Of a stretch of DNA of 13,359 bases, positions 7,420 through 13,359 are shown in pieces (the stretch's first letter is position 1; every line of letters starts with the position of its first letter). The stretch lies in the NCBI GenBank assembly GCA_937892095.1, contig CALAVC010000043.1, forward strand, positions 1-13,359. Direction: 5' to 3'. The notes beneath the pieces were generated by a model. It saw only the letters and a list, made by a program, of their open reading frames with translations. It was not told the origin of the DNA and made no database searches. Origin of the DNA: an uncultured Bacteroidales bacterium. GTDB lineage: Bacteria > Bacteroidota > Bacteroidia > Bacteroidales > Marinilabiliaceae. A program made the position numbers and the translations under genes.

Positions 7420-8997
7420 TTACTTCAACAGATTGCCGAGGGCACCTCGAGTGAGTTCCTTTCCGAGTGTTCGCGTGGCAGCCGAGGTGGCACGTCGGGT
7501 GATGGTGCTGGCAGCCGATGTTTTACTTTTCGTTTTCTTACCCGTAACGGCATTACTGACAGCCTGACCAGCCATGCTTGCCCCAGCACCGATGACAGCA
7601 GTTACGACAGCTTTGAGAATCTTGCTAAAAAGGCCCGACTCTTCTTTTGCCGACTTCGAGGCTTGCGTCTTAGAGGCGTTAGCAGCTTGAGCCTCTTCGG
7701 CCTGAACAGCTTCTTCGGCTTGACGGAGGAGGACTTCAAAAGCACTCTCGCGGTCGGATTGCTCATCGTATTTGCCATATATGTCCGACTGGCGAATTAT
7801 GCGTTCGCGTTCGGCATCGGAAATGGCACCAATCTGGCTGAGCGGGAAGAGTATTCGAGCTCGCTCGACCATGGTTGGCGCACCTTTCTCGTCAAGAAAA
7901 GAGACGAGTGCTTCGCCAGTCTCGAGGTTCATGATGGTCTCATCGGTCTTAAACTGTGGGTTGGGACGGAAAGTCTGTGCGGCAGTCTTGACAGCCTTTT
8001 GGTCTTTTGGGGTATAGGCACGCAGAGCATGTTGGACACGATTGCCAAGCTGCCCAAGGATGTCTTCGGGGATGTCGGCAGGACTTTGCGTGACGAAATA
8101 GATGCCAACACCCTTACTGCGGATAAGACGAATGACTTGTTCGAGTTTTTCTTTTAGAGCTTTGGATGTGCCGTCGAACATCATGTGTGCCTCGTCGAAG
8201 AAGAAAATTAACTTAGGGAGTTGTAAGTCGCCCACTTCGGGAAGCGTTGAATAGAGTTCGGAGAGCATCCACATGAGGAACGTGGAGTATAGCTTTGGCT
8301 GGAGCATTAGTCGGTCGGCAGCAAGGACGTTCATTATGCCCTTGCCATCCTTGGTTTGCAATAGGTCTTCGATGTCAAACGATGGGACACCAAAAAATTT
8401 GTCGCCCCCCTGATTTTCGAGTTCGAGAATGGAGCGTTGAATGGCACCAACACTTGCCGACGAAATATTGCCGTAAGTTGTGGTGAGCTCTTTGGCATGA
8501 GCAGAGACGAAGTCGAGCATGGCACGCAAGTCTTTAATGTCGTCGAGCAAGAGCCCATTTTCGTCGGCAACACGAAAGACTATGTTGAGTATTCCCGTCT
8601 GCGTGTCATTCAGTCCGAGGAGTCGACTGAGGAGCTGTGGTCCCATTTCGCTAATGGTGGCACGAATGGGGTGTCCTTGTTCGCCGTAGACATCGAAGAA
8701 GCGAACGGGGCACGATTGGAATTGAGGCTCGTCGATGCCGAACTCGGCTTTGCGCTTTTCGATGAAAGAGCTTGTCTTGCCGACTTGCGAGATGCCAGAG
8801 AGGTCGCCTTTCATGTCGGCCATAAAGCAAGGTACGCCAGCTTGACAGAAAGTTTCGGCAAGGACTTGTAGGGTGACTGTTTTGCCCGTGCCAGTGGCAC
8901 CAGCGATGAGACCATGGCGATTGGCCATTTTGCCAACAATGCTCAAAGGTCCGTTTTGGCAATGGGCAACCCACAGACCGTTATCTGATGTGTACAT
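7420..8997 (-). CDS. HerA-like / DUF853 (YjgR-type) P-loop ATPase
   Basis: This is a 525-residue member of the HerA-FtsK ATPase group, closest in layout to the DUF853 proteins that include E. coli YjgR. Walker A is GATGTGKT (33-40) and is preceded by 'MANRHGLIAG'. 'FMADMKGDLSG' (58-68) is a family signature. Walker B is LIFFFDEAH (263-271). 'YFVTQSP' (300-306) and 'LGNRVQHALRAYTPKDQKAVKTAAQTFRPNP' (from 317) are further conserved blocks. Residues 410-455 are Glu/Ala-rich and probably helical. The C-terminal 70 residues are Ala/Gly/Thr/Lys-rich with a hydrophobic patch (464-486) and look disordered or membrane-touching. HerA proteins are hexameric DNA translocases, but the cellular task of the DUF853 branch is not settled. 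No nurA-like nuclease or Sir2 gene is adjacent, so a HerA-NurA repair or HerA-Sir2 defence role has no local support. The gene stands alone, divergent from rpoN and 150 bp away from it. Confidence 0.9.
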   Translation of the reverse strand: MYTSDNGLWVAHCQNGPLSIVGKMANRHGLIAGATGTGKTVTLQVLAETFCQAGVPCFMADMKGDLSGISQVGKTSSFIEKRKAEFGIDEPQFQSCPVRFFDVYGEQGHPIRATISEMGPQLLSRLLGLNDTQTGILNIVFRVADENGLLLDDIKDLRAMLDFVSAHAKELTTTYGNISSASVGAIQRSILELENQGGDKFFGVPSFDIEDLLQTKDGKGIMNVLAADRLMLQPKLYSTFLMWMLSELYSTLPEVGDLQLPKLIFFFDEAHMMFDGTSKALKEKLEQVIRLIRSKGVGIYFVTQSPADIPEDILGQLGNRVQHALRAYTPKDQKAVKTAAQTFRPNPQFKTDETIMNLETGEALVSFLDEKGAPTMVERARILFPLSQIGAISDAERERIIRQSDIYGKYDEQSDRESAFEVLLRQAEEAVQAEEAQAANASKTQASKSAKEESGLFSKILKAVVTAVIGAGASMAGQAVSNAVTGKKTKSKTSAASTITRRATSAATRTLGKELTRGALGNLLK

Positions 8998-9110
8998 AGG
9001 ATTTGTTCGGATAAAAATTTGGTCAGGGAAAAATAGAAATATTGAGTATTACAGATGGGCTAATTTAGCAAAAATGGGGCGTAAAGTCAGCCAAGACGAG
9101 CATAAATGAT

Positions 9111-9118
9111 TATATTTG
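9111..9118 (+). promoter_or_regulatory. Likely -7 element for the rpoN operon
   Basis: TATATTTG fits the Bacteroidota TAnnTTTG -7 element and lies 29 bases before the rpoN ATG, giving a very short leader. I see no TTG at the expected distance upstream, so the -33 half is weak or missing. The minus-strand gene starting at 8997 must have its promoter in the same 150-bp spacer, but I found no good match for it. Confidence 0.5.
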
Positions 9119-9147
9119 TCATTAGTCGTAAATAAAATTTAATTGTT

Positions 9148-10620
9148 ATGCCGTCTATCAATCAGTCGATGCAATTGAAGTTGCAACAGAAGTTGTCTCC
9201 GCTACAGATACAACTGATAAAGTTGCTCGAAATCCCGACAGCACAATTGGAGCAACGCATAAAAGAAGAGATGGAGGTGAACCCAGTGTTGGAAGTTGAC
9301 GACCTTGCGCCACGCGGAGGCGAAGAAGAGTCGACCGACCCACAGATTAACGCAGCACAGGATGAGCAACCACAAGACGAGACGATAGAGGGATATTTGC
9401 TCAACGAAGACATTCCTGCATATAGGCTTAAACAGAATAATTATAGCGACGACGACGACAAGAAAGAGCGTGTGCCATATTCTGAGGCTGCAAGTTTTTA
9501 TGAGCACTTGGAAGAGCAGATTGGGTTGCAAGACTTTACGGAACGCGAGAAGCTGGTGGCACACTACATAATTGGCAACATCGATGAAGACGGATACCTA
9601 AGGCGTAGCATAGAAAACATTACGGACGACGTAAGCTTTGCAAGTGGCGAAGACCTGACAGACAAAGAAGTTGAAGCCGTGCTGACAAAAGTGCAACGCA
9701 TGGACCCACCTGGCGTTGGAGCACGCGACTTGCGAGAATGCCTACTACTGCAACTGACTCAGGCACGCAATGCTGACGATGAAAACATTCGCATAGCAAC
9801 AGAAGTGATTAGAAATTGCTTTGAAGAGTTCTCGAAGCATCATTACGACAAAATAACCAAGCGCCTGCACATAACCGACGAGGAGCTACGCGACGCTACG
9901 GAAGAGATTCTACACCTAAACCCGAAACCGGGTAGTGCATACGGCGGAGGCTCGGTGCGAACTGCGCAGCACGTGATTCCAGACTTCATTATAGACTACG
10001 AGAACGAGCAACTAAGTTTTCATCTGAACAATCGGAATGAGCCAGAGCTACGCATTAGCCAGACGTACTCTGATATGCTACGCGAATATGCCACCAACCG
10101 CGCCAACCATAGCAAAGAACAGCGCGACGCAGCCACCTTTGTGCGCGAAAAGGTCAAGTCGGCACAATGGTTTATTGAGGCCATAAAGCAAAGACACAAT
10201 ACGCTGACACTGGTTATGCAATCGATACTCGACTATCAGGGGGACTACTTTGTGGACGGCGATGAACAGAAGCTAAAACCTATGATTCTGAAAGACATTG
10301 CAGACCGCACAGGATTGGACGTGTCGACAATTTCGCGAGTGTCGAACAGCAAATATGTGCAGACACCATTTGGCATATATCCACTAAAATATTTTTTCTC
10401 GGAAAAGCTACAAAATGCAGACGGCGACGACGTCAGCACACGTGAGGTAAAAAAAATACTTAAAGAATCTATTGAAACTGAGGACAAAAAACATCCACTT
10501 ACAGACGAAAAACTTGTGGAGATACTCGCCGAAAAATCTTATCAGATAGCACGTCGGACGGTGGCCAAATATAGGGAGCAGATGGACATACCAGTGGCAC
10601 GCCTACGCAAACAGATATAA
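9148..10620 (+). CDS. rpoN: RNA polymerase sigma-54 factor
   Basis: Sigma-54 directs RNA polymerase to -24/-12 promoters and needs AAA+ activators to open DNA. All regions are present in the 490 residues. Region I is residues 1-50 ('QLKLQQKLSPLQIQLIKLLE' then 'EEMEVNPVLE'). An acidic linker runs from about 51 to 110 (DSD-rich, including a DDDDKK run). The core-binding domain spans about 115-310, with 'DEDGYLRRS' and 'RMDPPGVGARDLRECLLLQL' (184-203). The DNA-binding part has a helix-turn-helix at about 380-401 ('LKDIADRTGLDVSTISRVSN') and the RpoN box ARRTVAKYRE at 468-477, essentially consensus. The ATG at 9148 is favoured because region I begins immediately. It is the first gene of a plus-strand operon with the PAP2-like gene and ispD. 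No sigma-54 activator is encoded in the window. Confidence 0.97.
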   Translation: MPSINQSMQLKLQQKLSPLQIQLIKLLEIPTAQLEQRIKEEMEVNPVLEVDDLAPRGGEEESTDPQINAAQDEQPQDETIEGYLLNEDIPAYRLKQNNYSDDDDKKERVPYSEAASFYEHLEEQIGLQDFTEREKLVAHYIIGNIDEDGYLRRSIENITDDVSFASGEDLTDKEVEAVLTKVQRMDPPGVGARDLRECLLLQLTQARNADDENIRIATEVIRNCFEEFSKHHYDKITKRLHITDEELRDATEEILHLNPKPGSAYGGGSVRTAQHVIPDFIIDYENEQLSFHLNNRNEPELRISQTYSDMLREYATNRANHSKEQRDAATFVREKVKSAQWFIEAIKQRHNTLTLVMQSILDYQGDYFVDGDEQKLKPMILKDIADRTGLDVSTISRVSNSKYVQTPFGIYPLKYFFSEKLQNADGDDVSTREVKKILKESIETEDKKHPLTDEKLVEILAEKSYQIARRTVAKYREQMDIPVARLRKQI

Positions 10621-10628
10621 AACACTTG

Positions 10629-11303
10629 ATGAACGAGGCACAAACTAACGTGCAGATGCAAACGACAGGCAAACAGACGCGACTATTGGCGACATTGTCG
10701 AGAATAATATCTATTGTCGTACACCCACTGATGATGCCTGTGTATTGCACCATCTATACGCTTTACGGACCGACGCTCTATTCGGGCATGCCGATGGAGG
10801 TTAAGGCGAAAATGATGATTAACGTGGGGCTATATGCATGCCTTAACCCATTGGTTACACTTGGAATATTCATTGCGCTTGGCAAAGTTAGCGACATGGA
10901 AATGCCCAAGCGCAGCGAACGCTCATTGCCACTGTTGGTAATAAGCATAATAACGCTCATTGGCGTGTATATAATGGGCGGAGCGTTGACATGGACACCC
11001 ATAGGCCACATGATAATAGGCGAAAGCATAATATTGCTGTTTGCAGCCGTAGTGAGCATGTGGTGGAAGATTAGCTTGCACACTTTGGGTGTGGGCGCAA
11101 TGTTGTCCTACGTGGTTATTTTGGGGCTTATGTTCAGAGCCGACTTTGGCAGTGCAGCAGCTTGGACTCTGCTACTGTCGGGGCTTGCAGCATGGGCAAG
11201 ACTGTATGAGAAAGCACATACACCCAGCCAGCTACTTGTGGGCTACGTGATGGGTATGAGTATAATGACAATAGTAATGTACGCAATGGTGTCGTTGCCA
11301 TGA
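10629..11303 (+). CDS. PAP2-family-like integral membrane protein
   Basis: The 224 residues are mostly hydrophobic, with about six or seven membrane segments (roughly 22-46, 62-86, 99-120, 125-142, 153-170, 176-192 and 203-222). Traces of the three phosphatase motifs of the PAP2 family are visible: 'PKRSERSLPLL' (93-103) for motif 1, 'WWKISLHTLG' (145-154) for motif 2, and 'ARLYEKAHTPSQLLVG' (190-205) for motif 3. In motif 3 the Arg191-x5-His197 pair is kept, but the usual Asp after the His-x3 step is Gln201. The Ser-Gly of motif 2 is also absent. It may dephosphorylate a lipid such as an isoprenyl diphosphate, which would fit its place beside ispD, or it may have lost that activity. I prefer ATG 10629 to the TTG directly before it at 10626. 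It begins 8 bp after rpoN and its last bases overlap ispD (ATGA), so translation is probably coupled. Confidence 0.8.
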   Translation: MNEAQTNVQMQTTGKQTRLLATLSRIISIVVHPLMMPVYCTIYTLYGPTLYSGMPMEVKAKMMINVGLYACLNPLVTLGIFIALGKVSDMEMPKRSERSLPLLVISIITLIGVYIMGGALTWTPIGHMIIGESIILLFAAVVSMWWKISLHTLGVGAMLSYVVILGLMFRADFGSAAAWTLLLSGLAAWARLYEKAHTPSQLLVGYVMGMSIMTIVMYAMVSLP

Positions 11304-11965
11304 AGAGGGCTGTTATAATAGTGGCTGGTGGTAGTGGGACGCGCATGCAGTCTGCTACGCCAAAGCAGTTTCTACTGGTGTGTGGTCGACCAATACTTAT
11401 GCACACGATAGAGAAGTTTGCCCAAACGGGAGAGGTGAGGATTGTTGTGGTCTTACCAGCAGAGCACATAGGGTATTGGCAAGAGCTATGCAAAAAGTAT
11501 GATTTCAAGAGGGAACACAGCGTGGTGGCAGGAGGGAAAACTCGTTTCGAGAGCGTGCGTAATGGATTGATGACTATTGACGAAAAAAAATGTCTGGTAG
11601 GTGTTCATGATGGAGTGCGTCCACTTGTGAGCGCAGAGACTATCGGACGATGCTATGACGAAGCACAAAAGTATGGCACGGCAGTGCCTGCAATGAAGAG
11701 CACAGAGTCGGTGCGACTGACAGACGGAGAAAAGAACAGAGCCATCGACCGCAACACAGTAATGATGATACAGACACCGCAGGTGTTTAAGTACGAGATT
11801 CTTAGGAAGGCATACGAACAGCCATATACAGAACTCTTTACAGACGATGCTTCGGTGGTCGAGAGGGCAGGATACGCCATACACCTTTGCGAAGGCAACA
11901 CGACAAACATAAAAATAACCACACCGTCGGACCTACGGATTGCGGAATGCTTTATGGGCAATTAG
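11300..11965 (+). CDS. ispD: 2-C-methyl-D-erythritol 4-phosphate cytidylyltransferase
   Basis: IspD couples CTP to 2-C-methyl-D-erythritol 4-phosphate to make CDP-ME, the third step of the MEP pathway to isoprenoid precursors, in the cytoplasm. The 221 residues match the family length. The nucleotide-binding start is 'VAGGSGTRM...TPKQF', with Arg15 and Lys22 in the positions of the catalytic Arg and Lys of the E. coli enzyme. Further hallmarks are 'AGGKTRFESVRNGL' (77-90), 'VHDGVRPLV' (102-110), the Arg of 'AIDRNT' (151), 'QTPQVF' (158-163), 'TDDASVVE' (181-188) and 'NIKITTPSDL' with Lys205. The start overlaps the stop of the preceding membrane-protein gene by four bases. No related gene follows; a terminator comes next. 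Confidence 0.97.
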   Translation: MKRAVIIVAGGSGTRMQSATPKQFLLVCGRPILMHTIEKFAQTGEVRIVVVLPAEHIGYWQELCKKYDFKREHSVVAGGKTRFESVRNGLMTIDEKKCLVGVHDGVRPLVSAETIGRCYDEAQKYGTAVPAMKSTESVRLTDGEKNRAIDRNTVMMIQTPQVFKYEILRKAYEQPYTELFTDDASVVERAGYAIHLCEGNTTNIKITTPSDLRIAECFMGN

Positions 11966-11983
11966 CCCCCTACCCTACCGCAG

Positions 11984-12015
11984 AAAAAAGGCACACGACA
12001 AAATACGTGTGCCTT
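11984..12015. terminator. Hairpin terminator between ispD and the convergent repeat-protein gene
   Basis: A perfect 10-bp stem (11988-11997 with 12006-12015, arm AAGGCACACG) has an 8-base A-rich loop. On the minus strand the stem runs into six T (complement of 11984-11989), so it is a classical terminator for the gene ending at 12049. On the plus strand, where it follows ispD by 22 bases, no T run follows, so it may be weaker in that direction. Confidence 0.85.
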
Positions 12016-12048
12016 AGACATAAGAAAATCTACGGAGCGAGAAACAAA

Positions 12049-12426
12049 TTATTTGCTTTTCTTACTGTTTTGCTTGCCAGACTTGGTAAACTTGCCGTTG
12101 TGACGACCATTGCGGAGACTGTCTTTGGGCGGACGCTGACCACGACGGACGCTGTCCATGGGCATATCTTTGCCACCACGGCGAAGACTATCTTTGGGCA
12201 TTTGACCATCGGGACGAGCACCCTTGCCACCACGGCGGAGGCTATCTTTGGGCATCTGACCATCGGGGCGTCCTTTGCCACCATGACGAGGACCACCACG
12301 ACGAGTGGTGTCGGCTTGCATGGTCGAGACTTCGCTTTCGGGGTCGGACTGGAGGGCGAGAGCTGATGAGCTGAAAATGAGTGTGCCACAGATGCCAGCT
12401 ATCATCAAAAGAGTTTTTGCTTTCAT
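12049..12426 (-). CDS. Small secreted basic protein with DSLRRG repeats
   Basis: I do not recognise a named family. The 125-residue protein starts with a good Sec signal peptide (MKAKTLLMIAGICGTLIF..., likely cut after Ala24 in 'SALA|LQ'). The mature part is low in complexity and strongly basic, with almost no hydrophobic residues, so it is probably disordered. It is built from repeats: 'RPDGQMPKDSLRRGGKGA' (53-70), the same block ending in KDM (71-88), then shorter versions 'PMDSVRRGQR' and 'PPKDSLRNG'. The tail is 'KSGKQNSKKSK'. A chain like this could bind polyanions such as DNA, RNA or lipopolysaccharide, or cell-wall polymers; that is inference only. It converges on ispD with a shared terminator and has no operon partner. 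The signal peptide and the repeats that keep the reading frame argue that it is a real gene. Confidence 0.8.
   Translation of the reverse strand: MKAKTLLMIAGICGTLIFSSSALALQSDPESEVSTMQADTTRRGGPRHGGKGRPDGQMPKDSLRRGGKGARPDGQMPKDSLRRGGKDMPMDSVRRGQRPPKDSLRNGRHNGKFTKSGKQNSKKSK
12163..12270 (-). repeat. Two tandem 54-bp coding repeats
   Basis: Copy 1 spans 12217-12270 and copy 2 spans 12163-12216. By hand count they agree at 45 of 54 positions. Each encodes 18 residues of the DSLRRG protein. Most changes that keep the protein the same fall at codon third positions, so selection for the peptide is likely. Decayed, shorter copies continue toward 12090. The even repeat length in codons lets copy number change without a frameshift. 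Confidence 0.85.
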
Positions 12427-12591
12427 AGGCTATGAATATTATCCTTTTGTTTTCTGACAACTAAATTATATTGCAACAAAAAGATAAAAAATTGTATTCA
12501 GCGGATAAGGGAATAAAACGTCCGAAAGGGTGAAATGGTTAAGTAAAAAGGAAATACGTATTTTTGGGGAGTGGAATAGTAGTAATAAAAA

Positions 12592-13026
12592 CTATATGTG
12601 TTTTCCTGACACTATTCTACGCAGTTCTTTGTCGAATCCGACAGGCAGGTTGCCGACACCTTTGCGCGAATAACTTTTAGTTATACCGATACTCGAAGTT
12701 GCTTTCTTATACCACTCCTCTTGATCTCTGTGGCTACCATTAACTACTTTGGATACGTACATAAGCATACACTTCCAACAATTCTTTCTGTTACTTTCTT
12801 GAACAATTGCCATAAAATTAGCAGTTCTGACACAATCTGCAAACACATCAAAAGATACAGATAAATCATATTTCTCACAAAATTCGTATATGTTTTGCAA
12901 CAAAGCATAATTCAATTTGTAATGTTTGGTATGGTCCTCGAGACCATTTTTGTATACCCCTGCCAAGCGCAACATATATTGCACCTTAGCAAGATTTAAA
13001 TTCAATTCTTTAAGCAAAAGCAACAT
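12592..13026 (-). CDS. Protein of unknown function (144 aa) in AT-rich DNA
   Basis: I recognise no family. The first ATG that gives an open frame is at 13026 (MLLLLKELNL). The protein has no signal peptide or strong membrane segment and looks largely helical and cytoplasmic. It has cysteines at 50, 65, 83 and 86, the last two as 'CWKC', and a basic Gly-rich C-terminal part ('SYSRKGVGNLPVGFDKELRRIVSGK'). Codon use is AT-rich and unlike the genes to its left. The frame remains open for seven codons upstream of the ATG, reading SAQEEFC. Before that come an in-frame TAG (13048-13050) and, two codons further up, an ATG (13054-13056). The true start may therefore have been lost to a nonsense change, or this may be chance. 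The stop codon is TAG. A gene for a 55-residue product lies 54 bp upstream on the same strand. Confidence 0.55.
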   Translation of the reverse strand: MLLLLKELNLNLAKVQYMLRLAGVYKNGLEDHTKHYKLNYALLQNIYEFCEKYDLSVSFDVFADCVRTANFMAIVQESNRKNCWKCMLMYVSKVVNGSHRDQEEWYKKATSSIGITKSYSRKGVGNLPVGFDKELRRIVSGKHI

Positions 13027-13080
13027 ACAGAACTCTTCTTGTGCGGACTACTTCATTTGTATTTCGCTGAATAACCTTAA

Positions 13081-13248
13081 TTAGAATATTAGCAACTGCT
13101 CGTACCATTCATTTAAAACATCACTAAATTCAGTCAATATAATCTGTCGCAGATTTTCGAGTCCATCGTATTTTCTACATAATTCCGATGGAGAGACTGG
13201 CATATAGTAAAATTCTAAATAGTATTCTCTTGCTTCTTTATATGTCAT
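13081..13248 (-). CDS. Small acidic protein of unknown function (55 aa)
   Basis: This short frame runs from ATG (13246-13248) to TAA (13081-13083). It reads MTYKEAREYYLEFYYMPVSP... and ends ...NEWYEQLLIF. The composition is protein-like: acidic and rich in Tyr and Leu, with likely helices on either side of a short 'MPVSPSEL' turn. No family is recognised. It starts only three bases after a TAA that ends an upstream reading frame on the same strand, and lies 54 bp before the 144-residue gene. This spacing suggests an operon of small accessory genes. A toxin-antitoxin or immunity type of role is possible but nothing in the sequence shows it. Confidence 0.4.
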   Translation of the reverse strand: MTYKEAREYYLEFYYMPVSPSELCRKYDGLENLRQIILTEFSDVLNEWYEQLLIF

Positions 13249-13251
13249 AGT

Positions 13252-13359
13252 TTAAACATCAGTTATAATAGATTCTTCAAGTATTCTACGTAACCCGTTG
13301 GTTAAATTAGAATAAAGCGTACTTTACTTGTCCGATAGGTTTATGATTCAAGAAGTTAA
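13252..13359 (-). pseudogene. Candidate broken 3' end of another gene at the right edge
   Basis: Two minus-strand frames read like protein here, and neither is whole. One runs from the window edge as NFLNHKPIGQVKYALF and stops at a TAA (13307-13309). The other, from a TAA at 13324-13326, reads STLYSNLTNGLRRILEES... and stops at a TAA (13252-13254), three bases before the 55-residue gene. A single frameshift near 13310 would join them into one C-terminus. The first frame may instead be the normal end of a gene that continues outside the window. The 'LRRI' near the end recalls 'KELRRIV' at the end of the 144-residue protein. The evidence is thin. Confidence 0.25.

Noticed and set aside
7663..8157. 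A 164-residue plus-strand open frame opposite the HerA-like gene
   Set aside because: It is antisense to the conserved ATPase region, including the stretch just after Walker B, and has no independent features.
12163..12270. Possible CRISPR-like direct repeats
   Set aside because: The copies are directly adjacent with no spacers, differ at about one in six positions, and encode peptide repeats in frame.
11887..12366. A 159-residue plus-strand frame with Thr/Ala-rich repeats (HLTIG, ATTAEA)
   Set aside because: It starts inside ispD, crosses the terminator and reads the complement of the DSLRRG repeats. The minus-strand reading has a signal peptide and a terminator of its own, so this is a shadow.
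12552..12563. A 12-base palindrome (AAATACGTATTT) that could be an operator
   Set aside because: It is a short AT-rich palindrome, easily found by chance, with no matching second site and no promoter that I can place around it.
12427..12591. Search for a tRNA, small RNA or clear promoter in the spacer between the two minus-strand genes
   Set aside because: No cloverleaf or strong hairpin was seen, and no full TTG / TAnnTTTG promoter. TATCTTTT at about 12477-12484 on the minus strand is only a near match.

Overview
The window looks like a chromosomal segment from a member of the Bacteroidota, most likely order Bacteroidales. Signs of this are a SusC/SusD outer-membrane pair, a SusD lipobox followed by an acidic '+2/+3' export signal, promoters of the Bacteroidota TTG / TAnnTTTG type, start codons without a clear Shine-Dalgarno, and a sigma-54 gene with PAP2-like and ispD genes in one tight operon. 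The species cannot be fixed from the sequence alone.

Layout. (1) Positions 2-2237, plus strand: the 3' part of a beta-propeller (PD40) plus PKD-like protein, then a secreted 328-residue protein of unknown family, closed by a strong terminator (2258-2291). (2) Positions 2331-7341: a promoter, a short leader that can fold as an H-type pseudoknot, then susC-like and susD-like genes 22 bp apart. No carbohydrate-active enzyme, sigma/anti-sigma pair or sensor gene is next to them, and SusC has no STN signalling domain, so the ligand is unknown. A perfect 18-bp hairpin (7361-7399) separates this pair from the convergent gene. (3) Positions 7420-8997, minus strand: a HerA/DUF853 (YjgR-like) ATPase, divergent from the next operon. 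(4) Positions 9148-11965: rpoN, a degenerate PAP2-family membrane protein and ispD, with a 4-base overlap between the last two. (5) Positions 11984-12426: a terminator and a minus-strand gene for a small secreted, very basic repeat protein. (6) Positions about 12430-13359: visibly AT-richer DNA with minus-strand genes of unknown function (144 and 55 residues) and what looks like the broken end of another gene. This is the most accessory-looking part of the window.

How the parts relate. Region 4 is housekeeping: sigma-54 transcription plus isoprenoid precursor synthesis (MEP pathway). Regions 1, 2 and 5 encode envelope or exported proteins. Nothing in the sequence ties them to one pathway. The points most worth following up are the pseudoknot-like susC leader, the unrecognised secreted partner of the PD40/PKD protein, the DSLRRG repeat protein, and the AT-rich right end with its in-frame amber codon and possible paralogue remnant.
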